A DNA stretch of 64,000 nt, from positions 2,638,501 to 2,702,500 of the forward strand of contig NZ_CP139089.1 of assembly GCF_038024855.1 (NCBI RefSeq), read 5' to 3'. Below, piece by piece: positions 18,701-26,306 of this stretch. Within the stretch, counting starts at the first letter, position 1. Every line of letters begins with the position of its first letter. Source of the DNA: Methylocella tundrae (lineage in GTDB: Bacteria; Pseudomonadota; Alphaproteobacteria; Rhizobiales; Beijerinckiaceae). The notes beneath the pieces were generated by a model that was not told where the DNA came from, ran no database searches, and saw nothing but the letters and a program-made list of their open reading frames with translations. The position numbers and the translations under genes are program-made.

Positions 18701-19524
18701 GCGCCTTTGTAGCGGACCTCGGTGTAGAAATGCGCGTCGGGCGTGCGCGTCTGCGGCACGTTCGAGCCCCAGATCAACAGATACCCCGCATTGTACCAGT
18801 CGGCACTTTCCGGAACGTCCGTCTGTTCGCCCCAGGTCATCGGGCTGGCTGGCGGCAGGTCGCAATACCAGTCGTAGAAAGACAGGCAAACGCCGCCGAG
18901 CAGCGAGAGGTAGCGTGCGCCGGCGGCGAACGACACCATCGACATGGCGGGAATGGGCGAGAAGCCAACCACCCGGTCGGGTCCATATTTCTTGACGGTA
19001 TAAGCGTTCGCGGCGGCGATGATCTCGTTGACCTCGTCCCATTTCGCACGGACCAGGCCACCCAGCCCGCGCTTGCTGGTGTAGCTCGTGCGCTTCTCTG
19101 GGCTTTCCACGATCGAGGCCCAGGCTGCGACAGGTGAGAGTGTCGACCGCGCTTCGCGCCACATCCGGAGCAGATGCCCGCGCACCATCGGGTGCTTCAC
19201 GCGATTAGCCGAGTACAGATACCAGGAGTAACTCGCGCCGCGCGCGCAGCCGCGGGGCTCGTGGTTCGGCAGATCCGGCCGCGTGCGCGGGTAATCGGTT
19301 TGCTGCGTCTCCCACGTCACGATGCCGCCCTTGACGTAGATCTTCCAGGAGCACGATCCGGTGCAGTTCACGCCATGCGTGGAGCGCACAATCTTGTCGT
19401 GCTGCCAGCGCTTGCGATAGCCGTCCTCCCAATCGCGCGGCTCGTCCGTCGTGATGCCGTGCCCGTTGGAGAACGTGCCGACCTGCCGCTTGAAAAAGGT
19501 CAGCCGGTCAAGAAAGTGGCTCAT
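15781..19524 (-). CDS. narG: Respiratory nitrate reductase alpha subunit, molybdoenzyme
   Basis: Catalytic subunit of 1247 residues that reduces nitrate to nitrite using Mo-bisMGD. The FS0 cluster ligands His50, Cys54, Cys58 and Cys93 are spaced as in the cytoplasmic NarG family. The Mo-ligating Asp lies in YDWYCDLPPASP (Asp222), followed by GEQTDVPESADWYN. No twin-arginine signal, so this is the membrane-bound, cytoplasm-facing type rather than Nap or an archaeal pNarG. AGGAAACCAGC precedes the ATG at 19524; an in-frame upstream extension of 11 codons lacks support. First gene of the operon. Confidence 0.97.
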   Translation of the reverse strand: MSHFLDRLTFFKRQVGTFSNGHGITTDEPRDWEDGYRKRWQHDKIVRSTHGVNCTGSCSWKIYVKGGIVTWETQQTDYPRTRPDLPNHEPRGCARGASYSWYLYSANRVKHPMVRGHLLRMWREARSTLSPVAAWASIVESPEKRTSYTSKRGLGGLVRAKWDEVNEIIAAANAYTVKKYGPDRVVGFSPIPAMSMVSFAAGARYLSLLGGVCLSFYDWYCDLPPASPMTWGEQTDVPESADWYNAGYLLIWGSNVPQTRTPDAHFYTEVRYKGAKSAVISPDYAEATKFADLWLHPKQGTDAALAMAMGHVILREFHLDRTVPHFQDYIRKYTDLPMLVRLVRKDGRYIPERLVRADDFIDGLDEANNPAWKTVALDADGKPVVPLGSVGFRWGEQGKWNLEQRRSDGADASLQLSLIDGGATEEVAFPYFGGAATNGFVATEHPDIVTRTVPVRTLSLKDGATPVATVFDLLCANYGLDRGLGGGGVASDYDQDEPYTPAWAEHVTGVPRAHIIHVAREFAANAEITNGRSMVILGAGVNHWYHMDMTYRGIINLLVLCGCVGQSGGGWAHYVGQEKLRPQTGWLPVTFALDWSRPPRHMNGTSFFYAHTDQWRYETLKVSEILSPTAPDGDWSGSMIDYNVRAERMGWLPSAPQLKQNPLTIATRAKEAGLEPKDYVTKALRSGELEMSCHDPDDPANWPRNMFVWRSNLLGSSGKGHEYFLKHLLGASNGVLGKDLGVEGREKPQDVKWRDKAPEGKLDLLVTLDFRMSTTCVYSDIVLPTATWYEKNDLNTSDMHPFIHPLTAAVDPAWESRTDWDIYKGLAQTFSDICPEVLGRETDVVLTPIQHDTPGELAQPYGVTDWMRDGADPVPGRTMPSVAVVERDYPNLHAQFTAIGPLLKASGNGGKGIAWDAAHEIDFLATLNGTVRAGVASGQPRLETDVDAIEAILSLAPETNGEVAVKAWEALGQMTGRDHTHLARSKEDEKIRFRDIVAQPRKIISSPTWSGIESETVCYNAGYTNVHELIPWRTLTGRQQLYQDHLWMRAFGEALVTWRPPVDTKGTAAIRGKHDNGNPEIVLNFVTPHQKWGIHSTYTDNLLMLTLSRGGPCIWISETDAQQVGIADNDWVEAYNTNGALVARAVVSQRVNPGMVMMYHAQEKIVNMPGSEVTGQRGGIHNSVTRVVLKPTHMIGGYAQLSFGLNYYGTVGSNRDEFIIIRRMDKVDWLDGAPVTQQSSRQKEVVS

Positions 19525-19610
19525 GCTGGTTTCCTGCGGTTCGGGGTCACCCACCAAGGCGGCCCGTTATCGTGCAAGGCAGGTTTTATATGTCGACAGA
19601 TGGCCTCGCA

Positions 19611-19624
19611 TTGATCCACATCAA
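19611..19624. promoter_or_regulatory. Perfect FNR/DNR-type box between narG and its regulator
   Basis: TTGATCCACATCAA is a perfect TTGAT-N4-ATCAA palindrome, the consensus for Fnr, DNR/NNR and NarR proteins. Its centre is about 93 bases before the narG start codon and about 104 before the regulator start, so it could act on either divergent promoter. The transcription starts are not known. Confidence 0.85.
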
Positions 19625-19653
19625 TGCTCATCGTGCTCTAGGGCGCCATATGA

Positions 19654-19669
19654 CGTGATATAGATCACG
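19654..19669. promoter_or_regulatory. Crp-like palindrome in the narG-regulator intergenic region
   Basis: CGTGATATAGATCACG has perfect six-base arms (CGTGAT/ATCACG) around ATAG, matching the CGTGA-N6-TCACG arrangement of Crp-family sites. It lies 30 bases from the FNR-type box and 53 bases before the regulator start. Binding by a second Crp/Fnr protein is possible. Confidence 0.6.
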
Positions 19670-19721
19670 CATTGAAAGGCCAGCTTTCGAGACCTCATGC
19701 GCTGGAATGGAGTAGAACAAC

Positions 19722-20524
19722 ATGGAAAATGGCGTGCAGCCCGCTCTGCCTGGTCCGCACGACCTGGCGGCGACGGTGACGAGCACCCACGAACCGGGGC
19801 CATGGTCATCGGCCCGAGAGGCGCTCCGACAGGCGCCCTGGTTGCGGGGGGTTCCCGTCAAAACGCTAGACGCGCTGGCGGGTCAAGCCGTGCTGCATCG
19901 CGTGCCGGCAGGCAGCATGCTGTTCGACCAGGCAGAGACACCGACCTTCGCCCAGATCCTCCTCTCCGGCAGTGTCGAGCTATTGGGCGTGCGGGATCAG
20001 ATTGAGACCCTCGTCGAATTGTTGCGGCCCGTCGATCTGGTCATCCCGGCCGCCGTGATAAGTGGACAACCTATCTGATGCGCGCCCGCATTTACGAGGA
20101 AGCTCAACTTGTTCTCGTTCGCGCCGAGGCATTCCGGGATGCCATCAGATCCGATCACGCACTCTGCCGCGCCACCCTCGGCTGTCTCTCGGCTCAGTTC
20201 CGGCGGCACGTGCGTCACGCAAAAAACCTGAAGCTGCGCTCCGCGGAGGAGCGGGTCAGCTGCTATCTTGTGTCGCTGCCGGGAGAGTCGAGCGCCGACA
20301 TCACCATCCGGCTGCCGATCAAAAAGCGGCTGATCGCCTCACAGCTCGGTATGACACGCGAGACCTTCTCGCGAGCCCTTTCCGGTATGGCGAAGTTCGG
20401 AATCGTCGTCCGTGGCGAGATCATGCACATCGCGGATTCCACGGCTGCCCGCACGCGGTTTCCTGTCGATCCCCTCATCGACGGCCTGGAACTGATCAGC
20501 CCCCTTCACGACAGGAAATCCTGA
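19722..20524 (+). pseudogene. NarR-like Crp/Fnr transcription regulator, split by a frameshift
   Basis: Two consecutive frames together make one Crp/Fnr protein of about 266 residues. The first (19722-20078, 118 aa) holds the cNMP-type sensor fold up to ISGQP and stops at TGA 20076-20078. The second (20078-20524, 148 aa) starts at ATG overlapping that stop and begins MRARIYEEAQLVLV, then carries a winged helix: RLPIKKRLIASQLGM, TRETFSRALSGM. Restoring one base in CAACCTATCTG would give GQPYLMRARIYEEA, so a single-base deletion is likely. The N-terminal Fe-S cysteines of Fnr are absent, as in NarR/DNR proteins. The position next to narK and divergent from narG suggests a nitrate or NO regulator. 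Sequencing error cannot be excluded. Confidence 0.75.
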
Positions 20525-20526
20525 CC

Positions 20527-21843
20527 ATGGACACGACAGCCGATATCCCGCCTTCCGTAGCGATGAGAGTGCTGCTCGTAACGACCTTGGCCTTTGCGGT
20601 CTGCTTTGCCGCCTGGATGATGTTTGGGGTCACCGGCATCCCAATCCGCAAGGAACTTGGCCTCAACGCGTCGGAATTCGGCCTGTTGACGGCCACACCG
20701 GTCTTGACCGGCGCTCTGTTTCGACTGCCGCTGGGGATCTGGACGGATCGGTTCGGCGGCCGCATCGTCATGTTCATCCTGCTCGTCGGCTGCGCCGTCC
20801 CGCTATGGCTATCGTCCTATGCGGTCGCGCTCTGGCAATTCCTCCTGGCGGGATTGGCATTGGGACTGGTCGGTGCGTCCTTCGCGGTCGGGACGCCCTA
20901 TGTCGCCAGGTTCTTTCCCAAGGAGAAAAAAGGATTTGCGATGGGCTTCTTCGGCGCCGGCGTGACCGGAGCCGCCATCAACATGTTTGTGGCGCCATCC
21001 TTGGTGTCAAACTTTGGCTGGCAGAGTGTGCCGAAAGTCTACGCCGTATGCTTGCTGGTGACCGCAGTGCTGTTCTGGTTCCTCGCCGCGCCAGATCCTG
21101 GAAAGTCCAACACCTCTGTGCCGATTCGCCAGCAGCTCGCGGTTCTTCGCGATCCGCGGGTCTGGAAATATTGCCAATATTATTCGATCGTTTTCGGCGG
21201 GTTTACCGCTGTTTCGATCTGGCTGCCGCAGTATTTCGTCAACGAATTTCATTTTCCGATCACGCAGGCGGCACTCATGGCGGCATGTTTTGCGCTGCCG
21301 GCTGGCGTCTTGCGCGCACTCGGCGGATACCTGTCGGATAAGTTTGGCGCGCACAATGTAACTTGGTGGGTTCTATGGGCGGCCTGGATTTGCCTGTTCC
21401 TGTTGTCCTATCCGCAAACCGACTTTGTGGTTCAGACCATTCACGGCCCGGCATCCTTCCACCTCGGCCTGCCCGCCTGGGGCTTCGCGGCCCTCCTCTT
21501 CGTCCTCGGCGTCTCCTTCGCCTGCGGAATGGCGTCCACATTCAAATACGTCAGCGACGACTTTCCAACCAATATGGGCGTCGTGTCAGGAATTGTCGGC
21601 CTGGCGGGTGGTCTAGGTGGGTTCCTGTTACCTATCCTCTTCGGCATCATCCTCGACCTGATCGGGATCTACTCGAGCTGCTTCATGCTGCTCTACGGCA
21701 TCGTCTGGGTGTCGCTCATCTTGTCTTATTTCACGGAGGTTCGCCGCACGCGCGTCATCGGCGGCGCCAACGCGGAGGCTCTCTCCGCGGCGAAGACGAT
21801 GAGCGCCCCATCAGGTCCGCAGCTCCACGGTGCGGGAGAATAG
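20527..21843 (+). CDS. narK: Nitrate/nitrite transporter of the NNP family
   Basis: Inner-membrane major-facilitator protein of 438 residues with about 12 hydrophobic helices. Nitrate-porter signatures are seen: GAGVTGAAINMFVAP in helix 5, and SGIVGLAGGLGGFLLP in helix 11. Arg residues in FRLPLGIWTDRFGGR and in VLRALGGYLSDKFG correspond to the substrate-binding pair in NarK/NarU. It imports nitrate and/or exports nitrite for the reductase. The ATG at 20527 follows the regulator stop by two bases with AGGAAA upstream, so it is cotranscribed with the (broken) regulator. Confidence 0.93.
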   Translation: MDTTADIPPSVAMRVLLVTTLAFAVCFAAWMMFGVTGIPIRKELGLNASEFGLLTATPVLTGALFRLPLGIWTDRFGGRIVMFILLVGCAVPLWLSSYAVALWQFLLAGLALGLVGASFAVGTPYVARFFPKEKKGFAMGFFGAGVTGAAINMFVAPSLVSNFGWQSVPKVYAVCLLVTAVLFWFLAAPDPGKSNTSVPIRQQLAVLRDPRVWKYCQYYSIVFGGFTAVSIWLPQYFVNEFHFPITQAALMAACFALPAGVLRALGGYLSDKFGAHNVTWWVLWAAWICLFLLSYPQTDFVVQTIHGPASFHLGLPAWGFAALLFVLGVSFACGMASTFKYVSDDFPTNMGVVSGIVGLAGGLGGFLLPILFGIILDLIGIYSSCFMLLYGIVWVSLILSYFTEVRRTRVIGGANAEALSAAKTMSAPSGPQLHGAGE

Positions 21844-21854
21844 CTATAGACGAT

Positions 21855-22322
21855 GTGATTATCGCACGCGCCCTGCACGTTCTGGCCGTTGTTATCTGGA
21901 TTGGCGGAGTGATGATGGCGACCACCGTGGTATTACCAGCGGTCCGCCGTGGCGATCTCGGCGCCGACCGACTGAAGGCGTTCCAAACCATTGAGCACCG
22001 GTTCGTGTAGCAGGCAAGAATAGCCGCCGTGGTCGTCGGCCTGACCGGTTTCTACATGTCGGCGCATCTAGACCTGTGGGAACGATTTCGGCCGGTCGAA
22101 TTCTAGTGGATGCACGCGATGGTCTGCGTTTGGCTGCTGTTCACGCTCATGCTGTTCGTTATCGAACCATTCATCCTGCACCGACATTTCCACAAATGGG
22201 CTGCAGAGGCGCCAGATGCGGCATTTACCTGGTTGCATCGGGCGCACTGGATTTTGCTCGTGCTCAGCCTGGTCGCAATCTTTGGCGCCGTCGCGGAGAG
22301 CCAGGGGTGGTCCGTATTCTGA
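21855..22322 (+). pseudogene. CopD-like membrane protein gene with two amber stops
   Basis: One continuous frame from a GTG at 21855 to TGA at 22322 encodes a four-helix membrane protein (IARALHVLAVVIWIGGVMM; IAAVVVGLTGFYMSAHLDLW; WMHAMVCVWLLFTLMLFVIE; WILLVLSLVAIFGAVAES) but is interrupted by TAG at 22008-22010 and at 22104-22106. The second replaces the first Trp expected in a WWMHAM motif, consistent with TGG to TAG changes. Such proteins resemble CopD/DUF2269-like membrane proteins. It starts 11 bases after narK, so it was the last gene of that operon. Stop readthrough is possible but unlikely. Confidence 0.8.
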
Positions 22323-22354
22323 TCTCTTCTTTCGCTCGTCTAGCCGGGAAAGCG

Positions 22355-22657
22355 TTGACGCCGTGGAAGGAGAATTCGGTCATGGACGAGCGCCTGCGCT
22401 TTGTCGCCCGGCTTCTGGAGGGCGAGGCGATGAGCGATGTCTGCCGGGAGTTCGGCATTTCACGCAAGACCGGCTACAAAATCTTTGACCGCTACAAGGA
22501 GCAGGGGCTCGAAGCCCTGAGCGATCGCTCGCGGCGGCCGGTGCGCTACGCCAATCAATTGCCGCCGCCGATCGAAAGCCTCATCGTCAACTGCAAGGTC
22601 AACTGCAAGCGCGAAGAGCCGCTTAGTCCGGGCTGCATTGATAAGTCATTGAAATGA
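22355..22657 (+). pseudogene. IS481-family transposase, 5' fragment
   Basis: From TTG 22355 (LTPWKENSV) and ATG 22382, about 80 residues match the N-terminus of IS481 transposases: MDERLRFVARLLEGEAMSDV, CREFGISRKTGYKIFDRYKE (helix-turn-helix), ALSDRSRRPVRYANQLP. After IESLIV the sequence runs through a 12-base duplication and stops at 22657, next to the tRNA CCA end. The DDE catalytic domain is missing, so this is a dead remnant. No terminal inverted repeats are recognisable. Confidence 0.85.
22586..22609. repeat. 12-bp tandem duplication in the IS481 remnant
   Basis: GTCAACTGCAAG occurs twice in direct succession (22586-22597 and 22598-22609), adding a second copy of the residues VNCK in frame. 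It sits at the point where similarity to IS481 transposases ends. Confidence 0.85.
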
Positions 22658-22734
22658 TGGCGCGCCCGAAGAGATTCGAACTCCTGACCCCTAGATTCGT
22701 AGTCTAGTGCTCTATCCAGCTGAGCTACGGGCGC
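22658..22734 (-). tRNA. tRNA-Arg (anticodon ACG)
   Basis: Complete cloverleaf of 77 bases read on the minus strand. The acceptor stem pairs GCGCCCG with CGGGCGC; GTAGCTCAGC is the D arm; anticodon stem CTAGA/TCTAG with loop CTACGAA gives anticodon ACG; the T arm contains TTCGAAT; CCA is encoded. The 3' end faces the nar block and lies one base from the end of the IS481 stub, so this tRNA may have served as an integration site. No second copy of its 3' end was found by eye. Confidence 0.95.
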
Positions 22735-22874
22735 CTGCCATAGCGGGAGCCGCGCGGACCGGGCTCTGAAGCTCGGCGGCGCGGCGCGACCGCAACACGA
22801 CGCAGACTTAACGACTGAATGCCCGCCTGGCAATAGCTGCGGAGCCCTTCAAGGTAAATTCCTCGCAAGCGCCC

Positions 22875-23852
22875 TTATCGCGACGCCAGCGCCGGAGACG
22901 GCTTGGACTGCAGCGGAAATCCAAGCGTCGCAAAAATGCCGTCCCCCTGAACCCGGTTCTGAGCGGCGAATTCATGGAACCAGCGCGCGTCGAAATTGAC
23001 CTGCTGCGCGCCCGCCTTGAGGGTATAGGTGATAACCGGTCCGATGGCCGCGACCCTTCCCCTGAACGAGCCAAGCTGATTGCCGGCGCCGCTGTCATTG
23101 GTGATCTGCTGATAGAAATAGCCCCCGACTCCGACGGAAAGTCCAGACGGCAGGTGCTGCGCCAGCGCCCATTCGAGATGAAGCTCCGCGCCGCTCTGAT
23201 AATTCGTCGCGGAGTTGACGCCATTCAGCGTCACGCCAAGGGCCGCCGACGCTTCAAGACCAGTCTGGAGGCTGAGGAACGTATAAGCGCCTTTGATATC
23301 GAGCGCTGGCCTGTTGAGGCTCGTTTGCGCGATCCGCGCGGCATCGTAATTGCCAGTCGGCACAAACCCGCTGAGGGTCAAACTCCAATGCTGGTCCCCC
23401 CCCTGCCAGCCGAGGATGGCGCTGAACTCCGTGTCGGTATAACTGTCGACGGATTGCTGAGTGGTGACGTGTCGATTGACGCCAAATGTGTCGGTAAATG
23501 GCGCGACCGCGGTGGTGGTTTCCGAGGCATAGGCGCTGGTATAGGCGAAACCGAGCTCGCCGCCGAACAACGTCGCCTCCGTGAACCAGGCGAAAACAAA
23601 GATATTGGCGGCGAAGTTATAAGTAACGCGCGAAGGGCTTTTAATCTTCGTATTCTGGTAAAGATTGCTGCTCCCCTGATAGAGATAGAAGTTATCCCAG
23701 AAATAGACGCCCGGCGGCGGAGTATAGCCGGCAAGCGGAAGCACCAGCCCGAGTTGATAATTGCTCAGCCCGTATTCCACCGCCTTCGTCGGCGCCGGCG
23801 CGAGGCCGCCTGCGGCAAGGAACAAGGCTGCGATGCGCGATGATCGCCTCAT
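22875..23852 (-). CDS. SphA/MetA-type outer-membrane beta-barrel protein
   Basis: Exported protein of 325 residues with a signal peptide (MRRSSRIAALFLAAGG, cleavage near TKAVEYG). After LPLAGYTPPPGVYFWDNFYLYQG it shows alternating aromatic/Gly strands (ILGWQGGDQHWSLTLSGFVP, GVGGYFYQQITNDSGAGN, VNFDARWFHEFAAQNRVQG), the pattern of the transporter family called SphA or Phenol_MetA_deg. Members are outer-membrane channels for hydrophobic compounds in aromatic degraders, but many have no known substrate. No degradation genes are adjacent. The start has AAGGGCG upstream. Confidence 0.78.
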   Translation of the reverse strand: MRRSSRIAALFLAAGGLAPAPTKAVEYGLSNYQLGLVLPLAGYTPPPGVYFWDNFYLYQGSSNLYQNTKIKSPSRVTYNFAANIFVFAWFTEATLFGGELGFAYTSAYASETTTAVAPFTDTFGVNRHVTTQQSVDSYTDTEFSAILGWQGGDQHWSLTLSGFVPTGNYDAARIAQTSLNRPALDIKGAYTFLSLQTGLEASAALGVTLNGVNSATNYQSGAELHLEWALAQHLPSGLSVGVGGYFYQQITNDSGAGNQLGSFRGRVAAIGPVITYTLKAGAQQVNFDARWFHEFAAQNRVQGDGIFATLGFPLQSKPSPALASR

Positions 23853-24143
23853 TCGGCGCCCTTATGTTTGGATTATCTCAACTAGACAGGTAATATTACG
23901 GCGAGCCCTTCCACTGTCGAATGAATTTCAACAAAAGTTGAAAATTATCGTCACGAATTACATAATGCGTCACATATTAGCTACAGCCTAACCACCCTAT
24001 GCCGGCAAAGCGCGGCGCAAACGCGGCTTAAGACCGAAGGCGCCCGAGAAATCCCGGCGCCTTCGCTTCGCACTGCGCGATTTGCGGCAATTAGGGCGTT
24101 TACTGGATCGCGTGCGCCGAATGACTACCTTCGGCGCGAACTT

Positions 24144-24506
24144 TTACTTCGAGACCTCGATCCCTCTCTTTTCTCTGAATTCGTCAATAATGTGCCCGAG
24201 CGCCTTGATGACGGTCTCGTCGGGATGCGTCTTGCAGTAGACGATTGTTTCGTGTTCCGCCTCTCTGGCTCGCGCTATATTGGCGTAATGCTTCTTGGCG
24301 AGGCCGTTGTACCAGCCGCTGTACCATGCCGTCAGGTAGTTCGCGTCTTCCTGATAGGTGCCCGCCAGCTGCGCGCATGTCAGCGTCTGCACGTCGAGCC
24401 AACCTTCCGCGTCGGCATAAGCACTCAGGGGCGTGGCGACTTGCGCGTTCGCGCCGGTCGCGAAGCACGCGGCGAGGGCCGCTGTCGCGAGCCAGGTTCT
24501 TTTCAT
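24144..24506 (-). CDS. HdeA/HdeB-like periplasmic acid-stress chaperone
   Basis: Exported protein of 120 residues: signal peptide to about residue 21 (ATGANAQ), then LDVQTLTCAQLAGT and NYLTAWYSGWYNG, and YCKTHPDETVIKAL. Two cysteines (44 and 91) match the disulfide of the HdeA fold. HdeA-type proteins bind unfolding proteins in the periplasm at low pH. AAGGAG eight bases before the ATG is a strong ribosome site. Monocistronic. Confidence 0.8.
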   Translation of the reverse strand: MKRTWLATAALAACFATGANAQVATPLSAYADAEGWLDVQTLTCAQLAGTYQEDANYLTAWYSGWYNGLAKKHYANIARAREAEHETIVYCKTHPDETVIKALGHIIDEFREKRGIEVSK

Positions 24507-24809
24507 TATTATTCTCCTTGGGCAAAATGAAAATTGATTGCGGAAATTGTTCTTAAAGCCTGGCGCTCCCCTCCTCGGATAACGCCGGACCCTCGGATTC
24601 TACTGCAAAGCGCAAGCCTGAAACAAGGTCTGGATCAAATAACTTGTGAGTAACCACTGCCTGCCGACGGGCGATTTTGATTGATTGTTATTCGATCGTC
24701 ACAAAAATACTGCGCTTTTCGCCCGCAAAATCGAATCTTTCATGGATTATGACGATCTTTCCAAGCATGATCGGGCGCAATGGCTCGCCTATTCGGATGA
24801 TGGATTGGT
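24507..24809. other. Intergenic region without a recognised gene
   Basis: About 300 bases between the divergent hdeA-like gene and the TAXI protein gene. Composition is mixed, with AT-rich patches suited to promoters for both sides. An open frame from about 24677 continues into an out-of-frame shadow and has no ribosome site. No hairpin or known RNA was recognised. Confidence 0.4.
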
Positions 24810-26186
24810 TTGGGGCCGAGAACCGGGGGGATTCGTTCATTGCGACCTGCATTGCTGGTGACCGCAGGATTGCTGATCGTCGTTGCGGCCGCTTTAGCGG
24901 CCTATTATTTCGTCGCGCCCCATGCGATCTTGCGCGTCACGACCGGAAATCCAGGCAGTCCGGCGCACCGCTTCATGGCTGCTTTCGCCGCGACCACCAC
25001 GGCGCAGCATCCCCGCGTGCGGCTTCAACTCGTCGAAGTCTCTGATCTCGCGGCAAGCGCCAAGGCGATCGAGGATCACCGGACCGATCTCGCCATCATC
25101 CGCAGCGACGCCGGCGTCCCGAGCAATGGCGCGACGATCGCGATTTTACGCCGCGACGTGTTCGCCGTGGTGACGCCCGCCAAATCTTCGATTGAGAAGA
25201 TTCCCGACCTCGCCGGCAAGACGATCGGCATACCCGAGGGGCTTTTGCAGTCCTACAACGAGCGCGCCCTCGACACGATCTTAAGCTATTATGATATTCC
25301 TGCTCAGAGCGTTCGCCGGATCTTTCTGCCAATCGCCGGCATCGGCGCCGCGTTCGCCGAAAAGCGCATCGCGGCGGCGCTCGCCATCGGCCCGATGGGG
25401 CCAGGCGAGGTCGTCGACGTCGTCAGCGCCGTGAGGGCGTCGATGAAGGCCTCGCCGAAAATCCTTGGCATTGATGAGGCCGACGCCATCCATTCGCGCT
25501 TTCCCGCCTTCGAATCGATCGACGTTCCCGCCGGCGCTTTCAAGGGGCGCCCGCCCATCCCCGACGACACCGTGTCGACCTTGGCGGTCACCTATCGGTT
25601 CGTCGCGCCGAACACCATGTTCGACATTGTCGCCGGCGCTATCGCGCAATCTCTGTTCACCGCCAAGGCAAGGCTGATGCAGGTGACCCCGCTCGCCGCT
25701 CAGATCGAGGCGCCGGATACGGACGAAAAAAATCCGGTCCTGCCCATCCATCCTGGCGTCGCCGCCTATCTCAACAATGGCGAGCAGAGCTTTTTTGACG
25801 AGTTCCAGAGCTATTTTTACATCGGGGGCATGGCGCTGAGCGCGATCGGATCTCTCGTCGCCATTCTCATCGGCCGCCTCGGGCGACGTAAATCCAATGA
25901 GGAGCTGACAGAGATCGATCGTCTGATCGGCCTCGCCGATCGAGCGCTGCGGGCGCGAGAGCTGGCTGAGATCGAACCGCTGGAGGCGGAGCTCAACGGC
26001 ATCGTCGGCCGGTTCGTCAAAAGGAACGCGGGCGGAGGCGAGAACTCGGCCTTTGCCGTCGCCATCGCCCATGCGCGCTATGCGATCGACAAGCAGCGCG
26101 CTATGGTTCTCAAGGAAAGCCGGCCCCCCGCCGACGAGCCGTCCCGCGCCGACGCCACGGCCGCGCCAGCGCCGCAGATGAACTGA
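24810..26186 (+). CDS. TAXI-family TRAP-type solute-binding protein, membrane anchored
   Basis: Protein of about 450 residues. A hydrophobic N-terminal helix (LLVTAGLLIVVAAALAAYYF) anchors it. LRVTTGNPGSPAHRFMAAF, LVEVSDLAASAKAIEDHRTDLAIIRSD and DLAGKTIGIPEG are typical of the TAXI subgroup of TRAP substrate-binding proteins. Unlike standard ones, it has a second membrane helix near residue 340 (IGGMALSAIGSLVAILIG) and a charged helical C-terminal tail. No TRAP permease gene is adjacent. The start is uncertain: TTG at 24810 or TTG at 24840 (after GGGGGGA). Ligand unknown. Confidence 0.75.
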   Translation: MGPRTGGIRSLRPALLVTAGLLIVVAAALAAYYFVAPHAILRVTTGNPGSPAHRFMAAFAATTTAQHPRVRLQLVEVSDLAASAKAIEDHRTDLAIIRSDAGVPSNGATIAILRRDVFAVVTPAKSSIEKIPDLAGKTIGIPEGLLQSYNERALDTILSYYDIPAQSVRRIFLPIAGIGAAFAEKRIAAALAIGPMGPGEVVDVVSAVRASMKASPKILGIDEADAIHSRFPAFESIDVPAGAFKGRPPIPDDTVSTLAVTYRFVAPNTMFDIVAGAIAQSLFTAKARLMQVTPLAAQIEAPDTDEKNPVLPIHPGVAAYLNNGEQSFFDEFQSYFYIGGMALSAIGSLVAILIGRLGRRKSNEELTEIDRLIGLADRALRARELAEIEPLEAELNGIVGRFVKRNAGGGENSAFAVAIAHARYAIDKQRAMVLKESRPPADEPSRADATAAPAPQMN

Positions 26187-26306
26187 GGAAAGACAAGGCA
26201 AGCGCCGGCCGACGGGGGCGGGCTTGACTTGGCGTATCGAGGCGTGTCTGCCTGCAAGCAAGCAGAGCCGCCAGCGCCGCTGTCCGGGATCGAAGGTTGC
26301 AAATCC

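Noticed and set aside
22355..22657. Active IS481 insertion sequence
   Set aside because: Only the N-terminal 80-90 codons remain; the DDE domain and terminal repeats are missing.
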